A model generated the notes under the pieces. That model worked only from the letters and a program-made list of their open reading frames with translations, had not been told where the DNA came from and searched no databases. The translations under genes and the position numbers were made by a program. Shown in pieces: positions 18,837-27,260 of a stretch of 64,000 nt of DNA (position 1 is its first letter; every line of letters begins with the position of its first letter). Location of the stretch: positions 1-64,000 of the forward strand of contig CAIQIK010000020.1 in the NCBI GenBank assembly GCA_903871855.1, in the 5' to 3' direction. This DNA is from an uncultured Caldisericota bacterium. Lineage in GTDB: Bacteria > Caldisericota > Caldisericia > Cryosericales > Cryosericaceae.

Positions 18837-18974
18837 ATGAACGCAGGAACTCGCACGAAGCATATGGCCTCACTCCGTCGTAACCTTCTGGGGATGCTTA
18901 CGGAGATTGCGTTTGCGGGTGGTCTTATTGGGGTCGCTTTTCTCGTCTCCTGGCTGTTTTTCGCGGGGCGCTAG
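18837..18974 (+). CDS. 45-residue single-helix membrane protein inside the Trk operon
   Basis: Small gene between the second trkA and trkH, five bases after one and three bases before the other. Translation gives a basic N-terminus (NAGTRTKHMASLRRN) and one hydrophobic helix of about 20 residues ending FFAGR. GAAGGGGTGACCGTC precedes the ATG. The size, spacing and position suggest a small subunit or regulator of the TrkH channel, comparable in idea to KdpF for Kdp. I know of no family match, and the function is inferred only from context. Confidence 0.7.
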   Translation: MNAGTRTKHMASLRRNLLGMLTEIAFAGGLIGVAFLVSWLFFAGR

Positions 18975-18977
18975 GCA

Positions 18978-20501
18978 ATGATTCGCAGGATCTGGAGAGA
19001 AGACTTCCGTATCATAGGGTACTACACCGGGCTCGTTACCATCGGCGTCGGTCTGCTGATGCTCATTCCGATGGTGACCAGCCTTGTTTTTCGTGAATGG
19101 GCCTCCGCTCTGGATTTTGCCATTTCGGCTGCGCTCACGCTGCTCGTCGGATACGTCCTGGCACTGATCTCCCGTACGAAGAACACGCCGGGTCTTACCC
19201 ATGCGATGGTCATCGCTGCAGGATCATGGCTGGTCGCCATGGTGCTCTCCGGGGTTCCTTACCTGCTGAGTGGGCACGCGAAGTCGTTTCTCGATGCATG
19301 TTTTGACACGATGAGCGGGTATACGACGACGGGCCTGTTTCTCCTGCAGGACCTGGACCACATCTCGCAGGGGCTGAACATGTGGCGTCATCTCCTGACG
19401 TACGTTGGTGGTCAAGGGATCGTCGTGCTGGCTTTGACGTTCCTGATCGGTTCCACGGGCGGAGCGTTCAAGATCATGGTCGGCGAAGGCAAGGAAGAGA
19501 AGCTCGAGCCCAACGTCCGGCATATTGCGATCCTCATCTGGCGCATTTCCCTCATCTACCTGGGCGTCGGCACTGTTGTGCTCGGGATCATTGCCACGGC
19601 AAACGGCATCAAACCGTACCTTGCATTCTTTCACGGCGCGTACATCTTCATGTCCGCCTGGAGCACGGGAGGCTTCGCTCCGTACAGCCAGAACATGCTG
19701 TACTATCACAGCAGCGCGATGGAGATCGCCAGTATGGTGTTCTTCATCCTGGGCTCATTCAACTTCGCCCTGCACTACGCTGTCTGGAGCGGCAACCGCA
19801 AGGAGATCCTTCGCAATGTCGAGATTGTCTCGTTTACCATCACCGTATTGACGACCTTCTCGCTTGTGTGTCTGGCACTCATGCAGCGAGGTGTCTATCC
19901 AAATGCTGTGGCATTGTTCCGGCGCGGATTTTTTCAACTCATATCAGGCCATACAACGACCGGCCAATCTAACATCTACGCGCAAACGTTTGTGCTGGAA
20001 TGGGGTCCTCTGGGCATGCTTGCGACGACCATCGCCATGGCTATCGGCGCAAGCGCCGCTTCAACCGGCGGCGGCTTCAAGGGGCTGCGTATGGGCATCA
20101 TCGTGAAGGGCATAGCGACTGACATCAGGAAGCTGCTGTCCCCGGAGCGTGCTGTCGTTACGGGGCACTATCATCACCTGCGTGACAATGTCATCACCGA
20201 CGGCGTGGTCAAGGGCGCGGCAGTCATCGTCGTTCTTTATGTCCTCATCTACGTCGTCGGCGCCGTCGTCGGCATGGCCTATGGAAAGCCTATGGCAGAT
20301 GCGCTCTTCGAGTCCGTGTCGGCCGGCAGCAACACAGGGCTTTCGTGTGGAATAACACAGGCAAGCATGCCCACGTTGCTGAAGATCGTATACATCGTGG
20401 AGATGTGGATGGGACGTCTGGAGTTCCTGTCGGTGTTCACCATGTTCGGGTTCATTGCCACAAGCTTCCGGAGCATGAGACTGAGGAAGGTGGCCGCATG
20501 A
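18978..20501 (+). CDS. trkH: TrkH/KtrB-type K+ translocating subunit
   Basis: Potassium-conducting membrane subunit. The 507-residue protein has the four membrane-pore-membrane repeats. The pore loops read MSGYTTTGL, MSAWSTGGF, ISGHTTTGQS and SAGSNTGLSCG, each with the family glycine. It lies directly after two trkA genes and the 45-residue membrane protein, and its stop overlaps the next start (ATGA). Uptake through Trk is normally driven by the membrane potential or by Na+/H+ symport. Kdp in the same window would serve at low K+. Confidence 0.95.
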   Translation: MIRRIWREDFRIIGYYTGLVTIGVGLLMLIPMVTSLVFREWASALDFAISAALTLLVGYVLALISRTKNTPGLTHAMVIAAGSWLVAMVLSGVPYLLSGHAKSFLDACFDTMSGYTTTGLFLLQDLDHISQGLNMWRHLLTYVGGQGIVVLALTFLIGSTGGAFKIMVGEGKEEKLEPNVRHIAILIWRISLIYLGVGTVVLGIIATANGIKPYLAFFHGAYIFMSAWSTGGFAPYSQNMLYYHSSAMEIASMVFFILGSFNFALHYAVWSGNRKEILRNVEIVSFTITVLTTFSLVCLALMQRGVYPNAVALFRRGFFQLISGHTTTGQSNIYAQTFVLEWGPLGMLATTIAMAIGASAASTGGGFKGLRMGIIVKGIATDIRKLLSPERAVVTGHYHHLRDNVITDGVVKGAAVIVVLYVLIYVVGAVVGMAYGKPMADALFESVSAGSNTGLSCGITQASMPTLLKIVYIVEMWMGRLEFLSVFTMFGFIATSFRSMRLRKVAA

Positions 20502-21016
20502 AAAGATTCTGCGTCGTTCTGACAATCATGGTGCTTGTGGCCTTGATCATCGTGCCTGTTTCCGCGAACGCCGAACAGCCGCCTGTGCTGTCGACGACGG
20601 AACTGGTGGAGAACTCCTACAAGTGGGACGGGCAGACCGTGTCGTTCAAGGGAGAGGTACTGCAGGACCTGATGGTACGCACGGACGGCACGTGGATGAA
20701 CCTGTCGGACGGGAATAACACCGCCATGGGCGTGTTTGTGCCCAAGGGCGTAGCCATGCCGGTCATTTCGCGTACGGAGGACTACCGTACAGTTGGAGAC
20801 GTTGTGCTCATCACCGGTGTCTTTCATCGTGTGTGCATCCAACACCAGGGTGAGACCGACATTCATGCCGTTAGCGTGACAGTTCTAACACCTGGTTCCA
20901 CCAAGGCGAACCCCATTCACCTGGGCAGGGTCGTGTGGTTTGTGGTTCTTGCCGGGTTGCTGGGTGTGGTCATGTGGCTCTACTACCGCAAACCGACTGA
21001 CGGGACCCGACACTGA
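20498..21016 (+). CDS. Exported OB-fold-like protein with C-terminal membrane anchor, Trk operon
   Basis: A 172-residue protein translationally coupled to trkH by ATGA. It has a signal peptide (KRFCVVLTIMVLVALIIVPVSANA) and an extracytoplasmic domain of about 110 residues. That domain contains STTELVENSYKWDGQTVSFKGEV and VGDVVLITGVFH, a strand pattern like small OB-fold domains. One helix near the C-terminus (VWFVVLAGLLGVVMWLYY) ends in YYRKPTDG. It is therefore anchored outside the membrane. Its place in a K+ uptake operon is unusual. I do not know the function. Confidence 0.72.
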   Translation: MKRFCVVLTIMVLVALIIVPVSANAEQPPVLSTTELVENSYKWDGQTVSFKGEVLQDLMVRTDGTWMNLSDGNNTAMGVFVPKGVAMPVISRTEDYRTVGDVVLITGVFHRVCIQHQGETDIHAVSVTVLTPGSTKANPIHLGRVVWFVVLAGLLGVVMWLYYRKPTDGTRH

Positions 21017-21047
21017 TCACAGCCGCGGGAAAGCCCTGTGGAATGTG

Positions 21048-21080
21048 AGAAAGCCCCGCGTGAGCGGGGCTTTCTGTTTT
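21048..21080. terminator. Bidirectional intrinsic terminator
   Basis: A 12-bp stem AGAAAGCCCCGC paired with GCGGGGCTTTCT around GTGA, followed by GTTTT. It separates the Trk operon from the convergent amidohydrolase gene. Confidence 0.93.
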
Positions 21081-21096
21081 CCCTATTCTCCTTCGC

Positions 21097-22689
21097 TCAG
21101 GCTTTGAATGCAGCGTCGCCTGCCACGATCGTGGCGAGGACCCGAGTCGACCGTAGTGTCTGTTGGTCGTTGTCTCCCAGGATGTCCCTCGACAGGACGA
21201 CGATATCTGCGTCCTGTCCCTCTGCGAGGTTGCCCCGCTGTCCGGAAAGGCCAACGGAGTTTTGAGGCGCCATGGTGTATGCGGTAAGTGCGTCCTGCAC
21301 GCTGACGCACTGTTCGCTCTGATATGGGAGTTCGCCTACCCGCGTCCGGAATGCCGCGAACGCGATGCCCTTGAGTGCATCTGGGTCTTCGACGGGTGCG
21401 TCGGATCCGAAGTCCAGTTTCACGCCGCTGTCGAGCAGTGACTTGAAGGCATACGAACAGGGATGTGGCGTGGGGAAGGCCGTCTTCAACTTGCCGATGT
21501 CGAGGTCGAGGTGTGAAGGCTGCACGGACGCTGCGATCCCGAGGTTGGCAAAGCGTTTCACATCCTCAGGGCGCAGGAATTGGGCGTGTTCGATGCGGTG
21601 GTGGGCATGCCCCTTGGAGGCGGCGACGCCCGCTTGTTCGAACGCATCGAGCGCCTCCTTGTTCGCCCTGTCGCCGATAGCGTGGATCCATACCCACAAG
21701 CCGTTCTCGTCGGCCTTCCGGAATCGATCGGCCAGCCACTTCACCGATTCGTAGGTGTGGTAGCCATGGTTGCCAGGTGCTCCTGGCCACGGCTCCTCCA
21801 TGTATGCAGTCCGGGAACCCAGTGAGCCGTCGGCGAAGATCTTGACGCCCCCGATTCGGAGGAAGTCTGAGCCGAAACCGGACCGGAGTCCGAGCGAGAC
21901 GGCTGCGTCGAGGTTATCGAGGCTGACGGCCTGCCAGATCCGGATGCGAGGTTCGCCCCGCATGGCGGGGATCAGTGCCTGGAGTTCCGGGAAAATGTCA
22001 TAATCCATGCTGCAGCACGAAGCAAACCCCATCGAGAGCAACTTACTGATAGCCATATGGAGTGCAGCGAACTGTTCTTCGAGCTGGGGGGCGGGAATGC
22101 GGGAAAGGACCCAGCCCTGAGCCGCGTCGTGGACGATACCGGTGGGGCCGTCCGCATCACATGGAACGAGGTCGGGGCCAAACGGGCGGGAATTCCACAG
22201 GTCAACTGCCTTGAGAGCGGCTGTGTTGAGCCAGAGCGAGTGGTAGTCCTTGCGGTTGAGAACGACCGGCGAGTTCAGGTAGAGGTCGTCGAGCTGGCGC
22301 CGATGTGGGCTATCAGACCAGAGTTCGTCGTCCCAGCAATCGCCCCGGATCCAGGCTCCATTGTCCGGTTTCCCCGATAAGCGGATGCGCTTTAAGGCGC
22401 CGTCGAGTGAGGTCTCGCCGTTGAGGTTTATGTGCAGGAGCGAGAACCCATACAGGTCAAGGTGCAGGTGAGAGTCCATGAATGCCGGATAGCATGTCGC
22501 TCCAAGCATGCCGGCGAAATCGAGGACGCGTGCGTTGTTGCTGGCCGCCATGGCCTGGACATCGGTAGTGCTTCCGATCCGGTCGATGATGCTATTTCTC
22601 AGGTACATGGCATCGCCTGTCTGTTTCCACCATCTGCCCAGCGACGACATCACCCTGACATGGAGCACTGCAGTGTCTTCATGCTGCAT
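21097..22689 (-). CDS. Amidohydrolase family 3 protein (YtcJ-like)
   Basis: Metal-dependent hydrolase of the YtcJ/N-substituted formamide deformylase group, about 530 residues. The metal motif MDSHLHLD lies near residue 70. Further on are FADGSLGSRTAYMEEPW, the histidine region HAIGDRANKEALDAFE, HRIEHAQFL and GSDAPVEDPDALKGIAFAAFR. This is the full set of conserved blocks for the family. Starts at 22689 or 22695 are both possible behind GGGAGG, and I chose 22689 by spacing. There is no signal peptide, so it acts in the cytoplasm. The substrate is unknown. The gene stands alone after a terminator. Confidence 0.85.
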   Translation of the reverse strand: MQHEDTAVLHVRVMSSLGRWWKQTGDAMYLRNSIIDRIGSTTDVQAMAASNNARVLDFAGMLGATCYPAFMDSHLHLDLYGFSLLHINLNGETSLDGALKRIRLSGKPDNGAWIRGDCWDDELWSDSPHRRQLDDLYLNSPVVLNRKDYHSLWLNTAALKAVDLWNSRPFGPDLVPCDADGPTGIVHDAAQGWVLSRIPAPQLEEQFAALHMAISKLLSMGFASCCSMDYDIFPELQALIPAMRGEPRIRIWQAVSLDNLDAAVSLGLRSGFGSDFLRIGGVKIFADGSLGSRTAYMEEPWPGAPGNHGYHTYESVKWLADRFRKADENGLWVWIHAIGDRANKEALDAFEQAGVAASKGHAHHRIEHAQFLRPEDVKRFANLGIAASVQPSHLDLDIGKLKTAFPTPHPCSYAFKSLLDSGVKLDFGSDAPVEDPDALKGIAFAAFRTRVGELPYQSEQCVSVQDALTAYTMAPQNSVGLSGQRGNLAEGQDADIVVLSRDILGDNDQQTLRSTRVLATIVAGDAAFKA

Positions 22690-22800
22690 GATCATGTTCC
22701 TCCCACTAATGCAGGCGCTCACTGTCGCAAAAAGCCCCGGAGTCCCAGGGAGACATGTTCCGGAACTGATGGGATTATTGTAGTTCGGCAGGTGCAGTCT

Positions 22801-23460
22801 TCAACTTGCTGGATCTGCCAGCAGCAGGAGCCCAGGCCAAGTCTCGACAATGTAGGTCGGCTTGAGTTCAAGCAGCGCATCGCGCCCAAGGTAGCCGAAT
22901 GTACAGCCGCACGAAGCAACACCGGCGTTGCGGGCTACAAGGATGTCGTTTCGCGAGTCCCCAACCATCAGCGTTCGCTCCTTGCTGGTGCCAACGTCAC
23001 GCACCAGGGACAGGAGATTGGACGGATTTGGCTTGCGCAGGTCAGCATCACTAGGGCCGACGACACGGTCGAAATGCTGCAGGATCCCGAGGCGCTCGAG
23101 GATTGCGAGCGAGAGGTCCTGGGGTTTGTTTGTCAGCACTGACAGGTGGGCTCCCCGTTCCTGGAGCGACGTGAGTGTCTCCTGGCAACCTTCATAGACG
23201 TACGAGAAGTCAGTACAGTGGTCTTTGTAGTAGGAGCGAAATTCGTCCACGAGCTCATCGATGAACTCTTTTTCGTCAGTCTTGAAGGCTCGTACCATCA
23301 TGTCACCCAGTCCGTCTCCTACCCACGAGATGACAGTGGCGAGGTCGGCAACGGGCCGAGTGTGTAACTGAAGCACGTGATTGACGGCCTTCGCAATGTC
23401 GCGGCGTGTATCGACGAGTGTTCCATCGAGGTCGAACAAATAGAGATCGAACACAGGCAT
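22801..23460 (-). CDS. HAD-superfamily phosphatase, phosphoglycolate phosphatase-like
   Basis: A 219-residue haloacid-dehalogenase hydrolase. Motif I FDLDGTLVDT is at residues 9-18 with the nucleophile Asp9. A helical cap follows (about 20-85). Motif II SVLTNK, motif III with the lysine of RKPNP and motif IV MVGDSRNDI are all present. AAAGGAGA precedes ATG at 23460. The longer frame to 23634 lacks support. Gph-type enzymes clear 2-phosphoglycolate, but HAD specificity cannot be read from sequence. Confidence 0.88.
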   Translation of the reverse strand: MPVFDLYLFDLDGTLVDTRRDIAKAVNHVLQLHTRPVADLATVISWVGDGLGDMMVRAFKTDEKEFIDELVDEFRSYYKDHCTDFSYVYEGCQETLTSLQERGAHLSVLTNKPQDLSLAILERLGILQHFDRVVGPSDADLRKPNPSNLLSLVRDVGTSKERTLMVGDSRNDILVARNAGVASCGCTFGYLGRDALLELKPTYIVETWPGLLLLADPAS

Positions 23461-23617
23461 TCTCCTTTGCGGCAGTGTGGTGCGGATGATTCTCATATAT
23501 ACTGTACCGACGCATGGACGCGAGTCCACCCTCGTAACTGTGAACCAGCACCGTGGCTGGCGGCAGAGCGACCACTGCTCCGGGGATGACACGCCAAGAT
23601 GGAGAGGAAGAACTTCT

Positions 23618-24700
23618 GTGGAAACGAGGCTCATCGAAGACAGCTCTGCGTTTGCTCAACTCGAGCCGTTCTGGAACAAAATCGTTGTGCAGAGTGCCGC
23701 CAATACGTGCCATTCTACGTTCGAATGGTTGTTCACGTGGTGGAAGCACTTCGGTATCGACAGGCACCTACTGCTCATTGCAGCATACGAAGACAGCGTG
23801 CCCGTTGGTCTTGCTCCGCTGTATGTCGGCAACGGGACTACCGAACCAAGAGACCTGCATTTTCTGGGCCAGGGTCTTTCGGACTACGCTGACTTCATTG
23901 CTCCACGCGAGCGTCTGGACGTGACCGAGACTCTTGTCTCAGCCCTGCTGGACCTTCGTTCGTCATGGGATGGCATCGACCTGGAGGAGATCCCGACCCA
24001 GTCGTCCAACAAGGCGCTTCTGGACCGTGCGATCGAGACCGGCGGTGTCGCCGCAGCGTGGCAAACGACGGTGCGATGCCCGTACCTGCCGATCGAGGGC
24101 AGCTGGGAGGCATTCTACGCTACCATGGGCAAGGGATTCCGGCACGAGGTGCGAAACAAGTTGAACAGATGCCGAGGAAAGGGGCTGGATTTGCAATACG
24201 TCGATCGCAGAGAGGTCGACAGCGTGTTTGTGGACGAGGTTGTTGGATTGTCGGATGAGCGCCAGGCAACCGACGGTCATCGGAGCCCGTTCCTCAACCA
24301 TCCGGACCAGGAATTTCTTAGAGAAGTGCTTTCACTGATGGGCCAGCGAAACCAGCTGCGCGTTGGAGAGCTCCGGAGCGGGAACGCTCTGGTCGCATTC
24401 ATGCTTGCCTACCACTGGCAGGGAGTCGTATCTATGTGGAATACCCAGTATGACCCGGTATGCGCAGCGTATTCGCTTGGGCGCATTGTGTTAGTATGGC
24501 TTGCAGAACAGTCATTTCGTGAGGGTTGCCACGAGTTAGATTTCATGCGAGGCGAGGAACCATACAAATTTGAGTGGACGAAACTCTGGAGGACGAATGT
24601 AGCTCTTTGTACCGAGCGGACGGCCCAGCCTGCCGGGGAGCCACAAACACTCCTGAAGCACGGTGCGGTTCAGGTCATCCAGGGCGAAAGGAGTGCCTGA
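23618..24700 (+). CDS. GNAT-fold acyltransferase, FemAB/CelD-like (BioF2 type)
   Basis: A 360-residue protein with the tandem-GNAT look of FemAB/CelD-like acetyltransferases. The N-terminal half has FEWLFTWWKHFG and a short strand LLLIAAYEDSVPVGLAPLY. The C-terminal half has LRVGELRSGNALVAFMLAYHW and LDFMRGEEPYKFEWTKLWR, where the family shows DFxxGxxxYKxxW. The start is GTG at 23618 behind GAGAGGAAG, and the longer frame from 23477 looks non-coding. It ends two bases before the pyrophosphatase gene, so the two are one unit. Relatives act in exopolysaccharide or peptidoglycan modification. The role here is open. Confidence 0.75.
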   Translation: METRLIEDSSAFAQLEPFWNKIVVQSAANTCHSTFEWLFTWWKHFGIDRHLLLIAAYEDSVPVGLAPLYVGNGTTEPRDLHFLGQGLSDYADFIAPRERLDVTETLVSALLDLRSSWDGIDLEEIPTQSSNKALLDRAIETGGVAAAWQTTVRCPYLPIEGSWEAFYATMGKGFRHEVRNKLNRCRGKGLDLQYVDRREVDSVFVDEVVGLSDERQATDGHRSPFLNHPDQEFLREVLSLMGQRNQLRVGELRSGNALVAFMLAYHWQGVVSMWNTQYDPVCAAYSLGRIVLVWLAEQSFREGCHELDFMRGEEPYKFEWTKLWRTNVALCTERTAQPAGEPQTLLKHGAVQVIQGERSA

Positions 24701-24702
24701 CA

Positions 24703-26343
24703 ATGCGACAAAAAGTCATCGTCACCGGGCACAAGAATCCGGATACGGATTCCATCTGCTCTGCCCTCGGCTACGCGTTCTACAAGAATCGCACAGACCC
24801 TTCCCACGTCTATGTTGCTGTGCGGGGAGGAGATCTCAACGATGAGACCCGCTTTGTCCTGGAGCGTTTTGGGTTTCGCATACCACCGCTGTTGAGATCG
24901 CTAATGCCGCAGGTTCAGGACATCCCCCGGAAGCGCCTCGTGACAGTCGCTCCCTCAACCCGCGTCGGGAAGGCCGCCATCCTCATGAAGGAGAACCATA
25001 TCCATTCGCTCCCGGTCGTCGACGATGCATTGATGGTACGAGGCGTTGTAGACGCCGTCGATATCGCAACTGCCTACGCCGACCAGCTTGAGCATGCCGA
25101 CGTCCTCCCCTATGCCGTCGAGCTCGATACTCTTGTGCGACAGCTGTCGGCCAGGATCGTCGTGCGTACCCAGGAATCCGCAGAGCTAAAGGGGCGATTG
25201 CTTGTCGTCACGGGTTCGGTGGGGCGTCTTGCGCCGGGGTCCGAGGATGTCACGATTATCATCTCTGACGGAATACCCTCCGAGAGCGTCTTGGCAGCGT
25301 GTTCGGCTGCTTCTATCCTGATTGTCACCGGCAAGGCCCATACGGCGGAAACAGTGGCACAGTGGCCGTCCCATCTGAGCCTTGTTCTTGAGACGGATAT
25401 GACGGTAACACAGGCACTGCGCTCTCTCTGGTCGTCGATCCCGGTGTCTGCATTCATGGAAGGCACGGTACCCCTGCTTGGCATGACAGACACGCTGGAG
25501 AGAGCAAAGAAGGCGGTGCTCGACTCGTCCGCCCGTTGTGCCGTGGTTCTTGATGCTCTGCATCATCCGGTGAACATTGTGACCCGTTCCGACCTCATCC
25601 GATTCGCACGCAAGAAGATTGTCCTTGTGGACCACAACGAGACGTTGCAGGCTGTCGACGGCGTGGAAGAGGCCGATATTCTCGAGATCATCGATCATCA
25701 CCGTGTCGGCGATATCTCCACGTTCCGCCCCATCTACTTCCACAACGAGCCGGTCGGGAGCACGTGTACGATCGTCGCCGAACTGTGTACGGAGAATGGG
25801 GTGTTTATGCCGAAGTCGGTAGCCGGGCTCCTGATGTCGGGCATTCTCTCGGACACAATGAACCTGAACCTTTCGACAACCACGCCAAAGGACGTCCGCG
25901 CCGTGCGGCGACTCGCGGCGACCATTGGCATCGACGCAGAAGCATATGGCCTCGAGCTGCTTCAGAACGGTTCCGTGATGTTTAAGGGTCTTCCTGCGAT
26001 GGGAGTTCTGATGCGGGACTTCAAGGAATTTGACCTCTTCGACACGCGCATCGGCGTCTCCCAGGCTGTCGTGTTCTCGTTCGACCATATTCGTGAACGA
26101 GAGCCCGAATTCAAGCAGGCGATGCAGGATGTGCGGGCACGCATGGGGCTCGCCATGGTGGCATTTCTGGCCACGGATCCTCTGAGCAGGGCGTCGTATC
26201 TGATTGTCGCCGGACCTTCCGAGGCGTTTGAAGAGGCATTTGACGTGCGCATGGAAGATGGACATGCCGTTCTCGATGGAGTGCTCTCCCGGAAGAAGGA
26301 CTTCATTCCACCGGTGGCCGAGGTGTTGTCGCGGTACGCGTGA
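24703..26343 (+). CDS. ppaC: Family II inorganic pyrophosphatase with regulatory CBS and DRTGG domains
   Basis: Soluble Mn/Co-dependent pyrophosphatase of the DHH family, 546 residues. Catalytic motifs are GHKNPDTDS (residues 8-16), the DHN site VDHNE, the DHH site IIDHHRVGD and the C-terminal SRKKDFIPP, family SRKK. Inserted between the first and second motifs are a CBS domain (VTVAPSTRVGKAAILM onward), a DRTGG-like domain (LLVVTGSVGRL to ILIVTG) and a second CBS domain. In characterised CBS-PPases adenine nucleotides bind there and tune activity. Together with hppA the organism has both an energy-conserving and a regulated soluble route for PPi. Confidence 0.94.
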   Translation: MRQKVIVTGHKNPDTDSICSALGYAFYKNRTDPSHVYVAVRGGDLNDETRFVLERFGFRIPPLLRSLMPQVQDIPRKRLVTVAPSTRVGKAAILMKENHIHSLPVVDDALMVRGVVDAVDIATAYADQLEHADVLPYAVELDTLVRQLSARIVVRTQESAELKGRLLVVTGSVGRLAPGSEDVTIIISDGIPSESVLAACSAASILIVTGKAHTAETVAQWPSHLSLVLETDMTVTQALRSLWSSIPVSAFMEGTVPLLGMTDTLERAKKAVLDSSARCAVVLDALHHPVNIVTRSDLIRFARKKIVLVDHNETLQAVDGVEEADILEIIDHHRVGDISTFRPIYFHNEPVGSTCTIVAELCTENGVFMPKSVAGLLMSGILSDTMNLNLSTTTPKDVRAVRRLAATIGIDAEAYGLELLQNGSVMFKGLPAMGVLMRDFKEFDLFDTRIGVSQAVVFSFDHIREREPEFKQAMQDVRARMGLAMVAFLATDPLSRASYLIVAGPSEAFEEAFDVRMEDGHAVLDGVLSRKKDFIPPVAEVLSRYA

Positions 26344-26363
26344 GCACGATGGTGGTTAAACGG

Positions 26364-26391
26364 TTGGCTGACACGTCGAGGACCGTATACT
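26364..26391 (+). promoter_or_regulatory. Promoter of the gntR gene
   Basis: TTGGCT (26364-26369), a 16-bp spacer and TATACT (26386-26391), about 44 bp before the start codon. The same TTGGCT-16-TATACT pattern occurs at 42715-42742. Confidence 0.65.
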
Positions 26392-26434
26392 GTAGCCTGT
26401 GGGGCTAGTTTCCACATCAGGACAAGGAGCCGGG

Positions 26435-27148
26435 ATGCTGGACAAGCAAAGTCATATGCCACTGTATGCGCAACTCAAGGACGAGCTGGCTGATGGTATC
26501 AAACGTGGGACAATGTCGGTGGGATCGCAGATACAGACCGAAGCTGAACTCATGAAGCAGTATGGCGTCGGGAGGGCGACAGTCAGAGAAGCTGTCGCAC
26601 TGCTGGTCAGTGAAGGCTACCTGGTCAAGCGGCAGGGGATTGGCACCTTTGTGTCCAGCCGTCAGCCGTCGATGGGCTTCGAGCCCCTCATCAGCCTAAC
26701 GACTTCGCTGCGTGCTCGAGGCGTGAATCCGCGAAACGTCATTGTATGTAACGAGATGTTCGTGCCGGGGCCTGAACTTCTGACACAGCTGAGGTGGACC
26801 GCGCCCGAGACCTGTACCCATGTGCGCCGTGTTCGCTATGCAGAGAGTGCCCCCATTGCAGTAGAAGACTCGTGGTTCTCGCACGAGTTTCAGAACGTGG
26901 GGGAACGATTCGACCTGACAGGCTCTCTTTCGCACATCATCATCGAAGAGCTGAAGGTCGATATCACGCGGATCGATCAGGTTGTCGTTCCGCGATTGTC
27001 TTCCCTCGAGGAGAAAACGCTTCTCGATCTCCAGGGAGACGCGCGGGTCTTGCAGATGGACCGGTGGATTTACATTGTGGACCGGGAAACACCCTTCTAC
27101 ACGCTTCGATTCATCGTTCCCACAAGCATCTACTCACTCGGACTCTGA
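26435..27148 (+). CDS. GntR-family (HutC/UTRA) transcription regulator
   Basis: A 237-residue repressor-type protein. The N-terminal winged helix (about residues 8-75) carries PLYAQLKDELADGI, the recognition region YGVGRATVREAVALLVSEGYLVKRQGIGTF, then a UTRA effector domain (about 95-230) with YAESAPIAVEDSWF and the C-terminal strand TPFYTLRFIVP. UTRA domains bind small ligands, often sugars or phosphates. It lies 112 bp upstream of the glycerol-phosphate-type operon and is the obvious candidate regulator. A 32-bp palindrome at that operon's promoter is a likely site. CAAGGAGCCGGG precedes ATG. Confidence 0.9.
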   Translation: MLDKQSHMPLYAQLKDELADGIKRGTMSVGSQIQTEAELMKQYGVGRATVREAVALLVSEGYLVKRQGIGTFVSSRQPSMGFEPLISLTTSLRARGVNPRNVIVCNEMFVPGPELLTQLRWTAPETCTHVRRVRYAESAPIAVEDSWFSHEFQNVGERFDLTGSLSHIIIEELKVDITRIDQVVVPRLSSLEEKTLLDLQGDARVLQMDRWIYIVDRETPFYTLRFIVPTSIYSLGL

Positions 27149-27188
27149 TCTCCGCCGGTCCGTCTCCTCTTAGACGGCAGCGGGAAAC

Positions 27189-27217
27189 TTGACACTCCCT
27201 CGCGTTTCGTTTATGTT
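27189..27217 (+). promoter_or_regulatory. Promoter of the glycerol-phosphate-type operon
   Basis: A perfect TTGACA at 27189-27194, a 17-bp spacer and TATGTT at 27212-27217. The palindromic operator begins two bases after the -10 box. Confidence 0.65.
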
Positions 27218-27219
27218 CT

Positions 27220-27251
27220 ATATGTCAGGACGTCCGAACGTCCGTACATAT
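27220..27251. promoter_or_regulatory. 32-bp imperfect palindrome, candidate GntR operator
   Basis: Arms ATATGTCAGGACGT and ACGTCCGTACATAT around CCGA match at 12 of 14 positions. It covers the expected transcription start and ends nine bases before the first start codon, a classic repressor position. Binding by the neighbouring GntR protein is inference. Confidence 0.6.
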
Positions 27252-27260
27252 GGAGTAGAC

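Noticed and set aside
25186-26265. 359-codon ORF antisense to the CBS pyrophosphatase
   Set aside because: It is His/Arg-rich shadow sequence opposite a conserved gene.
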